Origin: JBFWYO01 sp050186335 | GTDB lineage: Bacteria > Pseudomonadota > Alphaproteobacteria > Bin65 | Reading direction: 5' to 3' | DNA: 64,000 nt | Assembly: GCA_050186335.1 (NCBI GenBank) | Contig: JBFWYO010000006.1 | Coordinates: 26,677 to 90,676 of the forward strand | In this document: positions 24,445-32,535 of the stretch, in pieces | Position numbering within the stretch: position 1 is the first letter of the stretch | Layout: every line of letters starts with the position of its first letter | Made by a program: the position numbers and the translations under genes | The notes under the pieces: generated by a model | Told to the model about the DNA's origin: nothing | Database searches by the model: none | What the model saw: the letters and a program-made list of their open reading frames with translations, nothing else

Positions 24445-24894
24445 ATGTCCCCCGACTCGTCCCCGCCGGCCGTGCCGCCCGATTTCCAGCCGCTCGAATT
24501 TCGCAACGATTTCAACGAGGCGACCGCGCAGATCTACTGCCGCAAGGGTCCCGACGGAACGGTGTTCGGCTTTCTCGCGGGTCCGTCGCACGCCAACATC
24601 AATCGGGTCATTCACGGCGGCATGTTGATGACGTTCGCCGATACGTTCATGGGCCAGACGGTCGCGGAAGTTGCGCCGCGGCGCTGCGCCACAGTGTCGT
24701 TCAACGTCGAATTCGTCACCGGTATCCGACCGCCGGCCTGGATCGAGGGGCGCGCACATATCGTGCGCATGACGCAATCCCTCGTCTTCATGCGCGGCGA
24801 AGTTACCTCGGGCGGTCATATGTTGATGACCGCTTCGGGGATCTGGAAAATGTTCCGCGCTCGCCAAGTGGACACGCACGCGCAATCCGCTTGA
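24445..24894 (+). CDS. PaaI/hotdog-fold acyl-CoA thioesterase
   Basis: A 149-residue single hotdog-domain protein. The INRVIHGGMLMTFADTFMGQT segment contains the conserved HGG turn and the following helix with the catalytic acidic residue (Asp). Later strands (CATVSFNVEFVTGIRPPAWIEGRA) complete the fold. PaaI-type enzymes hydrolyse aryl- or short acyl-CoA esters. The ATG at 24445 gives the normal family length. It lies 41 bases after radC and about 70 bases before a dioxygenase gene. Its neighbours (PhyH dioxygenase, P450, thiolase) suggest a role in breakdown of CoA-linked substrates, which is only contextual. Confidence 0.85.
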   Translation: MSPDSSPPAVPPDFQPLEFRNDFNEATAQIYCRKGPDGTVFGFLAGPSHANINRVIHGGMLMTFADTFMGQTVAEVAPRRCATVSFNVEFVTGIRPPAWIEGRAHIVRMTQSLVFMRGEVTSGGHMLMTASGIWKMFRARQVDTHAQSA

Positions 24895-24964
24895 TGTTTT
24901 CGGCGTCGCGGCCTTTCTTAGCGGGGCGCAGGCGCCGTACGAGCGCCGCGCCGGAGGAACCTAG

Positions 24965-25792
24965 ATGAAAGAATTGCCCAAATCCGCGATCAGCGAACAG
25001 GACATCCGGACCTACGAGCAGGACGGCGTCGTCTGCCTGCGCGGCCTGTTCGGTCGCGACTGGACCGACCGTATGTATAAGGCGACCGATCGCCTTATGG
25101 AATCGGGCAAGGGCCAGGTGCGCGAGGGATCGAAGCCCGGCGAACCTGGGCGCTTTTATGCGAATATTTTCATGGCCGGGTGGGACGACGAATTCCGCGC
25201 CTTTGCGCTGGAATCCCCCGCCCCACAGATCGCCGCGCGCCTGCTGCGCCAGAACCGCGTGAATTTCTTCTACGATCAATTGTTCGTCAAAGAGCCGAAC
25301 ACGCCCGCCCCGACCTATTGGCACCACGACCTGCCTTATTGGCCGTTTCAGGGTAACGACATCGTCTCGATCTGGGTCGCGCTGACCGACGTGTCGGTCG
25401 AATCCAGCGGTCTCGAATACGTTGCCGGCTCGCACAAATGGGGCAAACGGTTCCGCGCGATCACGCCGGACCAGGATCCTGCCCGCATGGACATGAGCCT
25501 CGAAGTGTGTCCGGATTTCTCGGCGGCGGAAAACCGCAAGCCGGGCATGCGCTATCTATCGTGGGACATGAAGGCCGGCGATTGCATCTGCCATCACCCG
25601 CTGACCGTGCACGGTGCCGGCGGCAACCGGTCGAAGGACCAGCGACGGATGGCGCTGTCGGTGCGCTACATGGGCGAAGACGCGCTATGGGATCCGCGGC
25701 CGCAGGCGGTCAAACTACCCGGCAATCCGCAACTGCCGGCCGGCGTGCGGCCGGTGCATGAGATGTTCCCGCAGGCTTGGCCGCGCAATTAG
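24965..25792 (+). CDS. Phytanoyl-CoA dioxygenase family protein (second copy)
   Basis: A 275-residue Fe(II)/2-oxoglutarate oxygenase, distinct from the copy at 2581-3396. The iron ligands are H120 and D122 (TYWHHDLPYW) and H216 (LTVHGAGGNRSKDQRRMAL), the last followed by arginines for 2-oxoglutarate. The central GLEYVAGSHKWGKRF is the family's conserved turn. GGAGGAA precedes the ATG. It converges with the P450 gene three bases on. Substrate unknown; members hydroxylate branched acyl-CoA, ectoine-like solutes and other metabolites. Confidence 0.88.
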   Translation: MKELPKSAISEQDIRTYEQDGVVCLRGLFGRDWTDRMYKATDRLMESGKGQVREGSKPGEPGRFYANIFMAGWDDEFRAFALESPAPQIAARLLRQNRVNFFYDQLFVKEPNTPAPTYWHHDLPYWPFQGNDIVSIWVALTDVSVESSGLEYVAGSHKWGKRFRAITPDQDPARMDMSLEVCPDFSAAENRKPGMRYLSWDMKAGDCICHHPLTVHGAGGNRSKDQRRMALSVRYMGEDALWDPRPQAVKLPGNPQLPAGVRPVHEMFPQAWPRN

Positions 25793-25795
25793 GCC

Positions 25796-27019
25796 TTAGA
25801 CGCGCAACTCGATCGGCAGCGCCTTCATGCCGCGCGTCAGCAGCGAATCGGACCATTGCGGCCGTGCGATACGCGGCTTTGCGTCGCGCAGCCGCCCGAT
25901 CAGCCGCGAGAATGCGATCTCTCCTTCGAGCCGCGCCAAGGGCGCGCCGATGCAAAAATGAATCCCGAAGCCGAAGGCGATGTTCTGTTTCGCCTCGGCG
26001 CGGGTGACATCGAATCGGTCGGGCTCCGCGAAGATGGCCGGATCGCGATTGGCCGCCGCCTGCATCAGGAACACGCGGTCACCGGATTCGATCGTCTCGC
26101 CGTGCCAGGCAAAATCTTCGGCTGCGACGCGCACGATCGAGAGCGACGGCCCGTCCCAGCGCAACATTTCTTCGACCGCGTTCTGCACATAGGCGACCGT
26201 GCCGATATTCGCCTTCAGCTTTGCCAACTCGCCCGGATGGGTCAGCAGGCCCCACATCCCGTTGGCGAGCAGCTGCGTCGTCGTTTCGTGGCCGGCGAAC
26301 AGCAGCAACACGCAACAGGCGACCAGTTCGTCGACCGTCAGCGCATCGCCCTGCAATTGCGCCTCCAATAGGCCGGTCGTCACGTCGTCCTTGGCGACGC
26401 CTTTGCGGCGCGCGACGAAATCGGTGAAATACTCGGCCATCTCGACCATGCCGACGGCGGCCAGTTTGTATTTTTCCGGATTGGCGCGTGACGTCAGCAC
26501 AAACGTCGCCAGATCGTCGGACCATTTCTTGAGCAGGTCGACATCCTTGCGCGGCACGCCGAGCATGTCGGCGATCACGGTTGCCGGCAGCGGATAGGCG
26601 AAATCGCGCACGAAATCGGCATCCGGCCGCGCCAGCATGCGCTCGAGCAGTTCGTCGACGATGCCGGCGATATTGTCGCGCAGACGTTCGACCGCGCTCG
26701 AGGTGAACGCCTTGTTCATCAGCCCGCGCAATCGCGTGTGCACGGGCGGATCGTTGAACACCGCCCAGTGCGACAATTGTTCGCCCAGCGGTTCGACGGT
26801 TTTGCGCAGATCGCCTTTCATGTGGTCGATGAACGGCCGGATGCGGTCCGAGGACAACCGCCGGTCGCGGAACGCCGATTTGACGTCGTCATAGCGCGTG
26901 ATCAGCCAGGCACCCAGCTTATCGCTCCAGAAAACCGGCGCCTTTTCCCGCAGTTCGGCGAACGCCGGATAGGGATTGGCGATGTTTTCAGGGGTACGCG
27001 GGTCGAACTCGATGGTCAT
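25796..27019 (-). CDS. Bacterial class I cytochrome P450
   Basis: A 407-residue soluble P450. The oxygen-activating I-helix reads LLFAGHETTTQL (AGHET at 242-246), the K-helix ExxR is E284-R287 (EEMLRWDGP), and the heme loop is FGFGIHFCIGAP with the thiolate Cys356. Length and soluble N-terminus match bacterial P450s that take electrons from a separate ferredoxin and reductase; none is encoded next to it. The ATG at 27019 is preferred over one 51 bases upstream because it gives the usual start. Related enzymes oxidise terpenes, sterols and fatty acids. It is divergent from the thiolase across about 275 bases. Confidence 0.93.
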   Translation of the reverse strand: MTIEFDPRTPENIANPYPAFAELREKAPVFWSDKLGAWLITRYDDVKSAFRDRRLSSDRIRPFIDHMKGDLRKTVEPLGEQLSHWAVFNDPPVHTRLRGLMNKAFTSSAVERLRDNIAGIVDELLERMLARPDADFVRDFAYPLPATVIADMLGVPRKDVDLLKKWSDDLATFVLTSRANPEKYKLAAVGMVEMAEYFTDFVARRKGVAKDDVTTGLLEAQLQGDALTVDELVACCVLLLFAGHETTTQLLANGMWGLLTHPGELAKLKANIGTVAYVQNAVEEMLRWDGPSLSIVRVAAEDFAWHGETIESGDRVFLMQAAANRDPAIFAEPDRFDVTRAEAKQNIAFGFGIHFCIGAPLARLEGEIAFSRLIGRLRDAKPRIARPQWSDSLLTRGMKALPIELRV

Positions 27020-27295
27020 GGTTACCCTATCGACGGCAAAAGCGGTGCCAGGATATAAGGATCGTTGCAACCGCGCCCAGGCCTTTTTGCTCGCCTTTGG
27101 CCGTCCAAAAAGCCTGATTCGGGCGGTTTGCGGGGCTCATGCCATTGCTGGCCACTGGCATGGTTGACGTTCAGTAAAAACCTACTTTACGGCATCAAAT
27201 CCCCCTTAACGAATCGGGCTCCATAGTCCATTTTGCAGGCCAGCCGAGGGCCGTGTAACGGCTGCGGTTCAATCGCGGGGTAGGAGTATTGCGGC

Positions 27296-28552
27296 ATGCC
27301 GGACGCCTACGTCGTCGGCGCCTATTCGACACAGTTTCGGCGCTGGCCAGGTAAGGATTTCAAGACGCTGACGCGCGAAGCCTATCTCGGCGTGCTCGCC
27401 GATGCGGGATTCGAGAACGGCGCCGATATCGAATTCGCCTGGTTCTCCAATTGCGGCATGTGGGTCGACGAACAAGCCTGCATCCGGGGGCAGGTTTGCT
27501 TCACGCCCCTGGTGCGCGAGGGCCTGTTTCCCGAGCGCGTACCGATGGTCAATGTCGAAGGCGGCTGCGCCAGCGCGTCCATGGCGTTGCACGGCGCATG
27601 GAAGGACATTCTGTCGGGCCAGACAAAAGTGAGTTTGGCGATCGGCGTCGAGAAAACCTTCTACCCGGATGCGCCGGAGAAAAGCGCCGCGCTGTATCAG
27701 GCCGGCATCGACAATTTGGCGCCGCAAGATTGGCAAAGCTATTACAAGCTGGCGGGCGAACGGCTGGGCCAGACATTTGCGCCGGGCGCCGACCGGACTG
27801 TGTTCATGGACACCTACGCCATGCAGGCGTGCTACCACATGAAAACCTACGGCACGACCCAAAGGCAGATCGCATTCGCCGCCGCGAAGAATCATCGCAA
27901 CGGTGCGCTCAATCCGAAGGCGCAATACGCATTCAACCTGACGCCCGAAGCGGTCATGGCCGACCGGCCGATCACCTATCCGCTCACGCGTTCGATGTGC
28001 GCGCCGATCGGTGACGGCGCCGCCGCGGTGCTGGTGTGCTCCGGCGATTATCTGGCGACGCTGCCTGCCACCGTGCGCGACCGCGCGATCAAGCTGCGCG
28101 CCTGCATGCTCAGCGGCGGCAAATATCGCAGCTTCGACGAACCCGGCCTGAGTTCGGTTGCGGCGAAAAAGGCGTATGCATTCGCCGGCATCAAGCCGAG
28201 CGACATTTCGGTGGCCGAAGTGCACGATGCGACCGCGTTCTGCGAGATCTACCAGGCCGAAATGATGGGGTTTTGCGACCTCGGCACCGGCGGCCGCTTT
28301 GTCGAATCCGGCGCGACATCCCTGGACGGCCGGCTGCCGATCAATACATCCGGCGGGCTGGTGGCAAAGGGCCACCCGGTCGGCGCCACCGGGCTCGCGA
28401 TGATCTACGAGCTGTGCACGCAACTGCGCGACGAAGCCGGCCCGCGCCAGGTAAAGAATGCGCGACTCGCGCTGGCGGAAAACGGCGGCGGGGTCATCGG
28501 CTTCGACGAAGCGGCCTGCGCCGTCACCGTGTTGGAGCGGCAATCGTCATGA
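27296..28552 (+). CDS. Thiolase-family (SCP-x type) acetyl-CoA acetyltransferase
   Basis: A 418-residue thiolase-fold protein of the SCP2-thiolase branch. The nucleophile is C91 (NVEGGCASASMALHGA), HDATAFCEIYQAEMMGF (about 307-323) supplies the branch's HDxF-like histidine, and GGLVAKGHPVGATG (about 352-365) has the general-base His. It would cleave 3-ketoacyl-CoA, typically branched or sterol side chains. It is divergent from the P450. Its stop overlaps the start of the TPR gene (ATGA at 28549-28552). Confidence 0.88.
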   Translation: MPDAYVVGAYSTQFRRWPGKDFKTLTREAYLGVLADAGFENGADIEFAWFSNCGMWVDEQACIRGQVCFTPLVREGLFPERVPMVNVEGGCASASMALHGAWKDILSGQTKVSLAIGVEKTFYPDAPEKSAALYQAGIDNLAPQDWQSYYKLAGERLGQTFAPGADRTVFMDTYAMQACYHMKTYGTTQRQIAFAAAKNHRNGALNPKAQYAFNLTPEAVMADRPITYPLTRSMCAPIGDGAAAVLVCSGDYLATLPATVRDRAIKLRACMLSGGKYRSFDEPGLSSVAAKKAYAFAGIKPSDISVAEVHDATAFCEIYQAEMMGFCDLGTGGRFVESGATSLDGRLPINTSGGLVAKGHPVGATGLAMIYELCTQLRDEAGPRQVKNARLALAENGGGVIGFDEAACAVTVLERQSS

Positions 28553-29181
28553 CGCGCTTGTTGGCCATCGCCGTTGCCACGCTTTACGCGTCGATCGCCA
28601 TGCCGGCATTCGCGGCGCCGGTGGACGATCTGCAGGCCGGGATCGACGCGGCGCAGCAGAACGAGCACGACAAAGCCATCGATTTTTATACCAAGGCGAT
28701 CAAGGCCGGCCTGCCACCGCGATTTTCGGCGGCCGCTCTGGCCAATCGGGCCGCGAGCCTGACCAAGCAAGGCAAGCACGACGACGCCATCGCGGACGCG
28801 ACGGAAGCGCTCAAGCTGCGCCCGGACTATGGACTCGCCTTTTTCAACCGTGGCACCGCGCAAAAAATGGCCGGCCGCTGCGATAAGGCAATCCCGGATT
28901 TCGCCGAAGCGATCCGGCTCGATCCAAAGGACGCCGCCGCCTTCAACAACCGCGCCGGGTGCCTGATCGAGGCCGCCAAGCTCGACGAGGCGTTGGCGGA
29001 CTACAGCCAAGCCATTCAGGTCAAACCGCAGCCGATCTACCACTTCAATCGCTGCCGCGTGTACGATCTCATGAAGCAATGGCCGAGCGCGCTGGCCGAT
29101 TGCAAGAAAGCAGCCGAGCTCGATCCGACCTTGGAGCGCGCAAAGAAGCTCGCCGAAACATTGAGCGGCCGCACCAACTGA
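28549..29181 (+). CDS. Secreted TPR-repeat protein
   Basis: A 210-residue protein with a signal peptide (MTRLLAIAVATLYASIAMPAFA, cut near residue 22) followed by about five tetratricopeptide repeats from 30 to 205 (for example AFFNRGTAQKMAGRCDKAIPDFAEAIRLDP and AAFNNRAGCLIEAAKLDEALADYSQAI). TPR arrays mediate protein-protein contacts; this one would act in the periplasm. It overlaps the thiolase stop by four bases, so the two are coupled, although a functional link is not obvious. Its end touches the convergent hydroxyacid dehydrogenase gene. Confidence 0.85.
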   Translation: MTRLLAIAVATLYASIAMPAFAAPVDDLQAGIDAAQQNEHDKAIDFYTKAIKAGLPPRFSAAALANRAASLTKQGKHDDAIADATEALKLRPDYGLAFFNRGTAQKMAGRCDKAIPDFAEAIRLDPKDAAAFNNRAGCLIEAAKLDEALADYSQAIQVKPQPIYHFNRCRVYDLMKQWPSALADCKKAAELDPTLERAKKLAETLSGRTN

Positions 29182-30126
29182 CTAGGCCACCCGATGCAGG
29201 ATGGCCGTACCGCGCTCGATATGCCGGCAGTTTTCCGCCGCAACGGCCAAGCTGCGCTGCCATGTCTCGCGCGTGAGCCACGCCAGGTGCGGCATGAGCA
29301 CGACGTTATCGAGGCTCAGCAACGGATTGTTCGGGTCGACCGGTTCGCTGTCGAAGACGTCCAGACCGGCGGCGGCTAGTTGGCCGGATTTCAGTGCCGC
29401 AACCAATGCCGGTTCGTCGATCAGCCCGCCCCGCGCGGTGTTGATCAGCACGGCGCCGCGCTTCATGCGCGCGATCGCGGCACTATCGATCATGTGTCTC
29501 GTTTCGTCGGTCAGCGGCACATGCAACGACACGATGTCCGCGATCGCAAGCAATTCGGCAAGCGGCACGCGCGTGCCGACAGCGTTCGCCTGCGGCGTGC
29601 GCGCGAAATAGATCACATCGCAGCCGAGCGCTCGCAGCGCTGGCGCCAAATGCCGCGGCACGCCGCCGTAGCCGATCAGGCCCACGGTGCGGCCGCCCAG
29701 TTCGCCGAACCGCTCCTGCCGGGCCGGTCCTTCGACCCAGCCGCGCCCGGACCGGGTGGCCCGATCCAGCGGCGGATGGTAGCGCAAGGCGGACAGCATA
29801 AGGAGAAGCGTCATTTCGGCCACCGCCGGCGTGTTCGTACCGGGCATATTGGCAACCTGGACGCGATGGAAGCGCGCCGCGTCGAGATCGATTGTGTTGA
29901 CGCCGACGCCGATTTTCTGAATGAGCTTGAGCCGTGGCGCCGCCGCGATATGTTCCTTGGTCACGGGCTTGAGCACATGCCACAGGACGTCGGCCTCGGC
30001 GACCCTACGGCGGAATAGCGCTTCGTCCGCCTCCGGGCAGCAATCGATGTCGAGCCCTGCCGTTGCCACTTCGGTCAGCAGCTTGCGCAGCTCCGGCCCG
30101 GCGTCGTAATGCAGCAGCACCTTCAT
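29182..30126 (-). CDS. D-isomer-specific 2-hydroxyacid dehydrogenase
   Basis: A 314-residue NAD(P)-dependent dehydrogenase. The catalytic trio is R232 (INTARGGLIDE), E261 (DSEP) and H280 (LMPHLAW). The nucleotide loop reads VGLIGYGGVPRH (about 148-159), where the last Gly of GxGxxG is Pro, a mild deviation. GAGGAACGAACAAG precedes the ATG at 30126. The family interconverts 2-oxoacids and D-2-hydroxyacids, for example hydroxypyruvate/glycerate or phosphoglycerate. It is divergent, 46 bases away, from a kinase-like gene followed by an enolase-like gene. That raises a hydroxypyruvate-to-glycerate-to-2-phosphoglycerate-to-PEP scenario, which is only an inference. Confidence 0.88.
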   Translation of the reverse strand: MKVLLHYDAGPELRKLLTEVATAGLDIDCCPEADEALFRRRVAEADVLWHVLKPVTKEHIAAAPRLKLIQKIGVGVNTIDLDAARFHRVQVANMPGTNTPAVAEMTLLLMLSALRYHPPLDRATRSGRGWVEGPARQERFGELGGRTVGLIGYGGVPRHLAPALRALGCDVIYFARTPQANAVGTRVPLAELLAIADIVSLHVPLTDETRHMIDSAAIARMKRGAVLINTARGGLIDEPALVAALKSGQLAAAGLDVFDSEPVDPNNPLLSLDNVVLMPHLAWLTRETWQRSLAVAAENCRHIERGTAILHRVA

Positions 30127-30172
30127 CTTGTTCGTTCCTCGCGGCATCCGCATAATCGGCGGCGATAAGAAC

Positions 30173-31207
30173 ATGGCCCAAACGCCCTCGCAATCCGCCG
30201 CCGCCGAAATTCTCGCCCTCCTCCGGCGCCTTAAGCTGCTATCCGACAATGTGACGCCCAACGCCGTGCCGCTTGCGGGCGGCGTGTCGTCGGACATTTG
30301 GCGTGTCGACCTGCCGTCCGGCCCCGTGTGCATCAAGCGCGCGCTGTCGCGCCTCAAGGTCGCGCAGGTGTGGGAAGCGCCGATCGAGCGCAATCAGTTC
30401 GAATGGGAGTGGATGCGGATCGCCGCGGAATTGTGCCCGGGATCTGTGCCGGAGCCTCTGGCGCAGGACAAGCAGCTTGGCGTTCTGGTCATGCGCTTCC
30501 TGCCGCCGGACGAATATCCGATCTGGAAGGCGCAGCTGCGCGACGGCCACGCCGATCCCGCAACTGCCGAAAATGTCGGCCGCATCCTCGCGAAGATTCA
30601 TGCCGGGACGGCCGGCAAGCAGGAGATCGCGGCACGCTTCCCGAGCGACGAGATTTTCTACGCGATCCGGCTGGAGCCGTATCTGGTTGCGACCGGCCGC
30701 ATACACGCGGATTTGGCCGGGCGATTTGCCGAACTGGTGCAGCGGACGGCGGCGACCAAGCGCGCGCTCGTGCATGGCGACGTATCGCCGAAGAATATCC
30801 TGATCGGCGCAGCCGGGCCGGTGTTCCTGGATGCCGAGTGCGCCTGGTACGGCGACCCGGCGTTCGACCTCGCCTTTTGCCTCAACCATTTGCTGCTGAA
30901 ATGCCTATGGACGCCCGCGGCCCGCGCCGGCTTTCTGGCCTGCTTCGATGCGCTGGCGCAAAATTATCTGGCGGGCGTTACCTGGGAATCGCCGGACGCG
31001 ATCGAACGCCGCACCGCCGAGCTCTTGCCCGGCCTGTTCCTGGCCCGGGTGGATGGCAAATCGCCGGTTGAATACCTGACGGCGGAGGCCGATAAGAACC
31101 GCGTACGGCGCGTCGCGCGCCGGTTGCTGATTGAGCCGGTCGGCGCCTTGAGCGCCGTGCGGGCGGCTTGGGCGGGCGAGTTAGGGGTCAAGGAGCTGGG
31201 GGCATGA
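30173..31207 (+). CDS. Aminoglycoside phosphotransferase (APH)-fold small-molecule kinase
   Basis: A 344-residue APH-type kinase. The catalytic loop is H201-G-D203-V-S-P-K-N208, the metal-binding Asp is D220 (VFLDAECAWYGDP), and the ATP-binding lysine is K55 (VCIKRAL). The C-terminal helical lobe binds the acceptor. Such enzymes phosphorylate a hydroxyl of choline, sugars, antibiotics, fructosamines or similar compounds. Its stop overlaps the start of the enolase-like gene (ATGA at 31204-31207), so the two proteins are made together, which suggests successive steps on one phosphorylated compound. The ATG at 30173 is preferred over one 45 bases upstream. Confidence 0.85.
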   Translation: MAQTPSQSAAAEILALLRRLKLLSDNVTPNAVPLAGGVSSDIWRVDLPSGPVCIKRALSRLKVAQVWEAPIERNQFEWEWMRIAAELCPGSVPEPLAQDKQLGVLVMRFLPPDEYPIWKAQLRDGHADPATAENVGRILAKIHAGTAGKQEIAARFPSDEIFYAIRLEPYLVATGRIHADLAGRFAELVQRTAATKRALVHGDVSPKNILIGAAGPVFLDAECAWYGDPAFDLAFCLNHLLLKCLWTPAARAGFLACFDALAQNYLAGVTWESPDAIERRTAELLPGLFLARVDGKSPVEYLTAEADKNRVRRVARRLLIEPVGALSAVRAAWAGELGVKELGA

Positions 31208-32535
31208 GTGCGCCGAGGATCACGCGCGTACGCGGACGACGGGTCTGGGATTCGCGCGGACGCCCGACGGTGGAAGCCGAAGTCGAACTGACTGACGGCT
31301 CGATCGGCCGGGCCATCGCTCCGGCCGGCGCCTCGACCGGTGCCGGCGAAGCCATCGACCTGCGCGACGGCGGTGCCCCCTTCGGCGGCATGGACGTGAT
31401 GCAGGCGGTCGACAACGTCAACGACACGATCGGCCCCGCGCTGATCGGCCTTGACGCCGCGGCGCAAGACCGCGTCGATCAGCAATTGATTACATTGGAC
31501 GGCACGCGCAACAAAAGCCGCCTGGGCGGCAATGCGACGATTGCCGTGTCGATGGCCGTGGCCCACGCCGCGGCGGCGGCGCGCAAGCTGCCGCTCTGGC
31601 GCTACCTGCTGCACAGCAGCGGCCAGGGCGAGGCCGACGACGTGCTGATGCCGTTGCCCGAGATCCAGATTTTCGGCGGCGGCGCGCACGCCAGCGCGCG
31701 GGTCGATCTACAGGATTTCATGATCATGCCGCTCGGCGCCTCGAGTTTCGCCGAAGCGCTGGAATGGACCGCGGAAGTATACCGCGCCGCCGGCAAGCGC
31801 ATGGCGGATCGCGGACGGCTTCAGGGCGTCGCCGACGAAGGCGGATTCTGGCCGGCATTCGACAGCAACGAAGAGGCGCTCGAAGAATTGGTGCGTGCGA
31901 TCGAGGATGCGGATTTCGTGCCCGGCGACGATATCGGCATTTCGCTCGATATCGCCTCGACCCAATTGTTCAAGAACGGGAAATATCATCTTAGGCTGGA
32001 CGGCGTGACGCTCGATTCCGACGAAATGTCCGACATGCTGATCGGCTGGCTCGATCGGTTTCCGATCGTATCGATCGAGGACCCGCTGGCCGAGAACGAC
32101 GACGCGGGCATGCGCAATTTCACCGAGGCGGTCGGCGCCAAAGTGCAGATCATCGGCGACGACTATCTCGTCACTAACGCCGCGCGCGTCGAAGCCGCCG
32201 TCGCCGCCGGCGCGTGCAACGCCGTGCTGATCAAGCCGAACCAGGCCGGCACGCTCAGCGAAACCCGCGCGGCGCTCGAAGCCGGCCAGGCCGCAGGCTG
32301 GGGCACCATCGTATCCGCCCGTTCCGGCGAGACCGAAGACGTCAGCATCGTGCATCTCGCCGTCGGCTGGCGGGCCGGACAGTTCAAGGTCGGTTCGTTC
32401 GCCCGTTCCGAGCGCATGGCGAAATGGAACGAGATGCTTCGCATCGAGGAGAGCGTCGGCGAGCGCGCGCGTTTCGCCGGCCGCACCGCCCTGCCCCAGG
32501 AAGCCGCCTGCACCGAACAACCGAGGTTGCTATGA
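31204..32535 (+). CDS. Divergent enolase paralogue (active-site His replaced by Ala)
   Basis: A 443-residue protein of the true enolase family. Kept are the metal ligands D249, E292 and D319, the catalytic E212 (ADEGGFWP), general-base K344 (VLIKPNQAGTLSET), K395 and H162 (GGGAHAS). But the universally conserved SHRSGETED reads SARSGETED with Ala372 in place of the histidine that contacts the substrate phosphate side. LPxPMxNxxNGG is also changed to LPLPEIQIFGGG. That points to an altered substrate rather than glycolysis; a normal eno is expected elsewhere. It is coupled by ATGA overlaps to an APH-type kinase upstream and purB downstream. Relatives that act on phosphonopyruvate-type substrates are known. 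Confidence 0.85.
   Translation: MSAPRITRVRGRRVWDSRGRPTVEAEVELTDGSIGRAIAPAGASTGAGEAIDLRDGGAPFGGMDVMQAVDNVNDTIGPALIGLDAAAQDRVDQQLITLDGTRNKSRLGGNATIAVSMAVAHAAAAARKLPLWRYLLHSSGQGEADDVLMPLPEIQIFGGGAHASARVDLQDFMIMPLGASSFAEALEWTAEVYRAAGKRMADRGRLQGVADEGGFWPAFDSNEEALEELVRAIEDADFVPGDDIGISLDIASTQLFKNGKYHLRLDGVTLDSDEMSDMLIGWLDRFPIVSIEDPLAENDDAGMRNFTEAVGAKVQIIGDDYLVTNAARVEAAVAAGACNAVLIKPNQAGTLSETRAALEAGQAAGWGTIVSARSGETEDVSIVHLAVGWRAGQFKVGSFARSERMAKWNEMLRIEESVGERARFAGRTALPQEAACTEQPRLL

Noticed and set aside
27164..27192. TTGACG with a possible -10 17 bases on, before the thiolase gene
   Set aside because: The would-be -10 (TTACGG) is too poor to support a promoter call.
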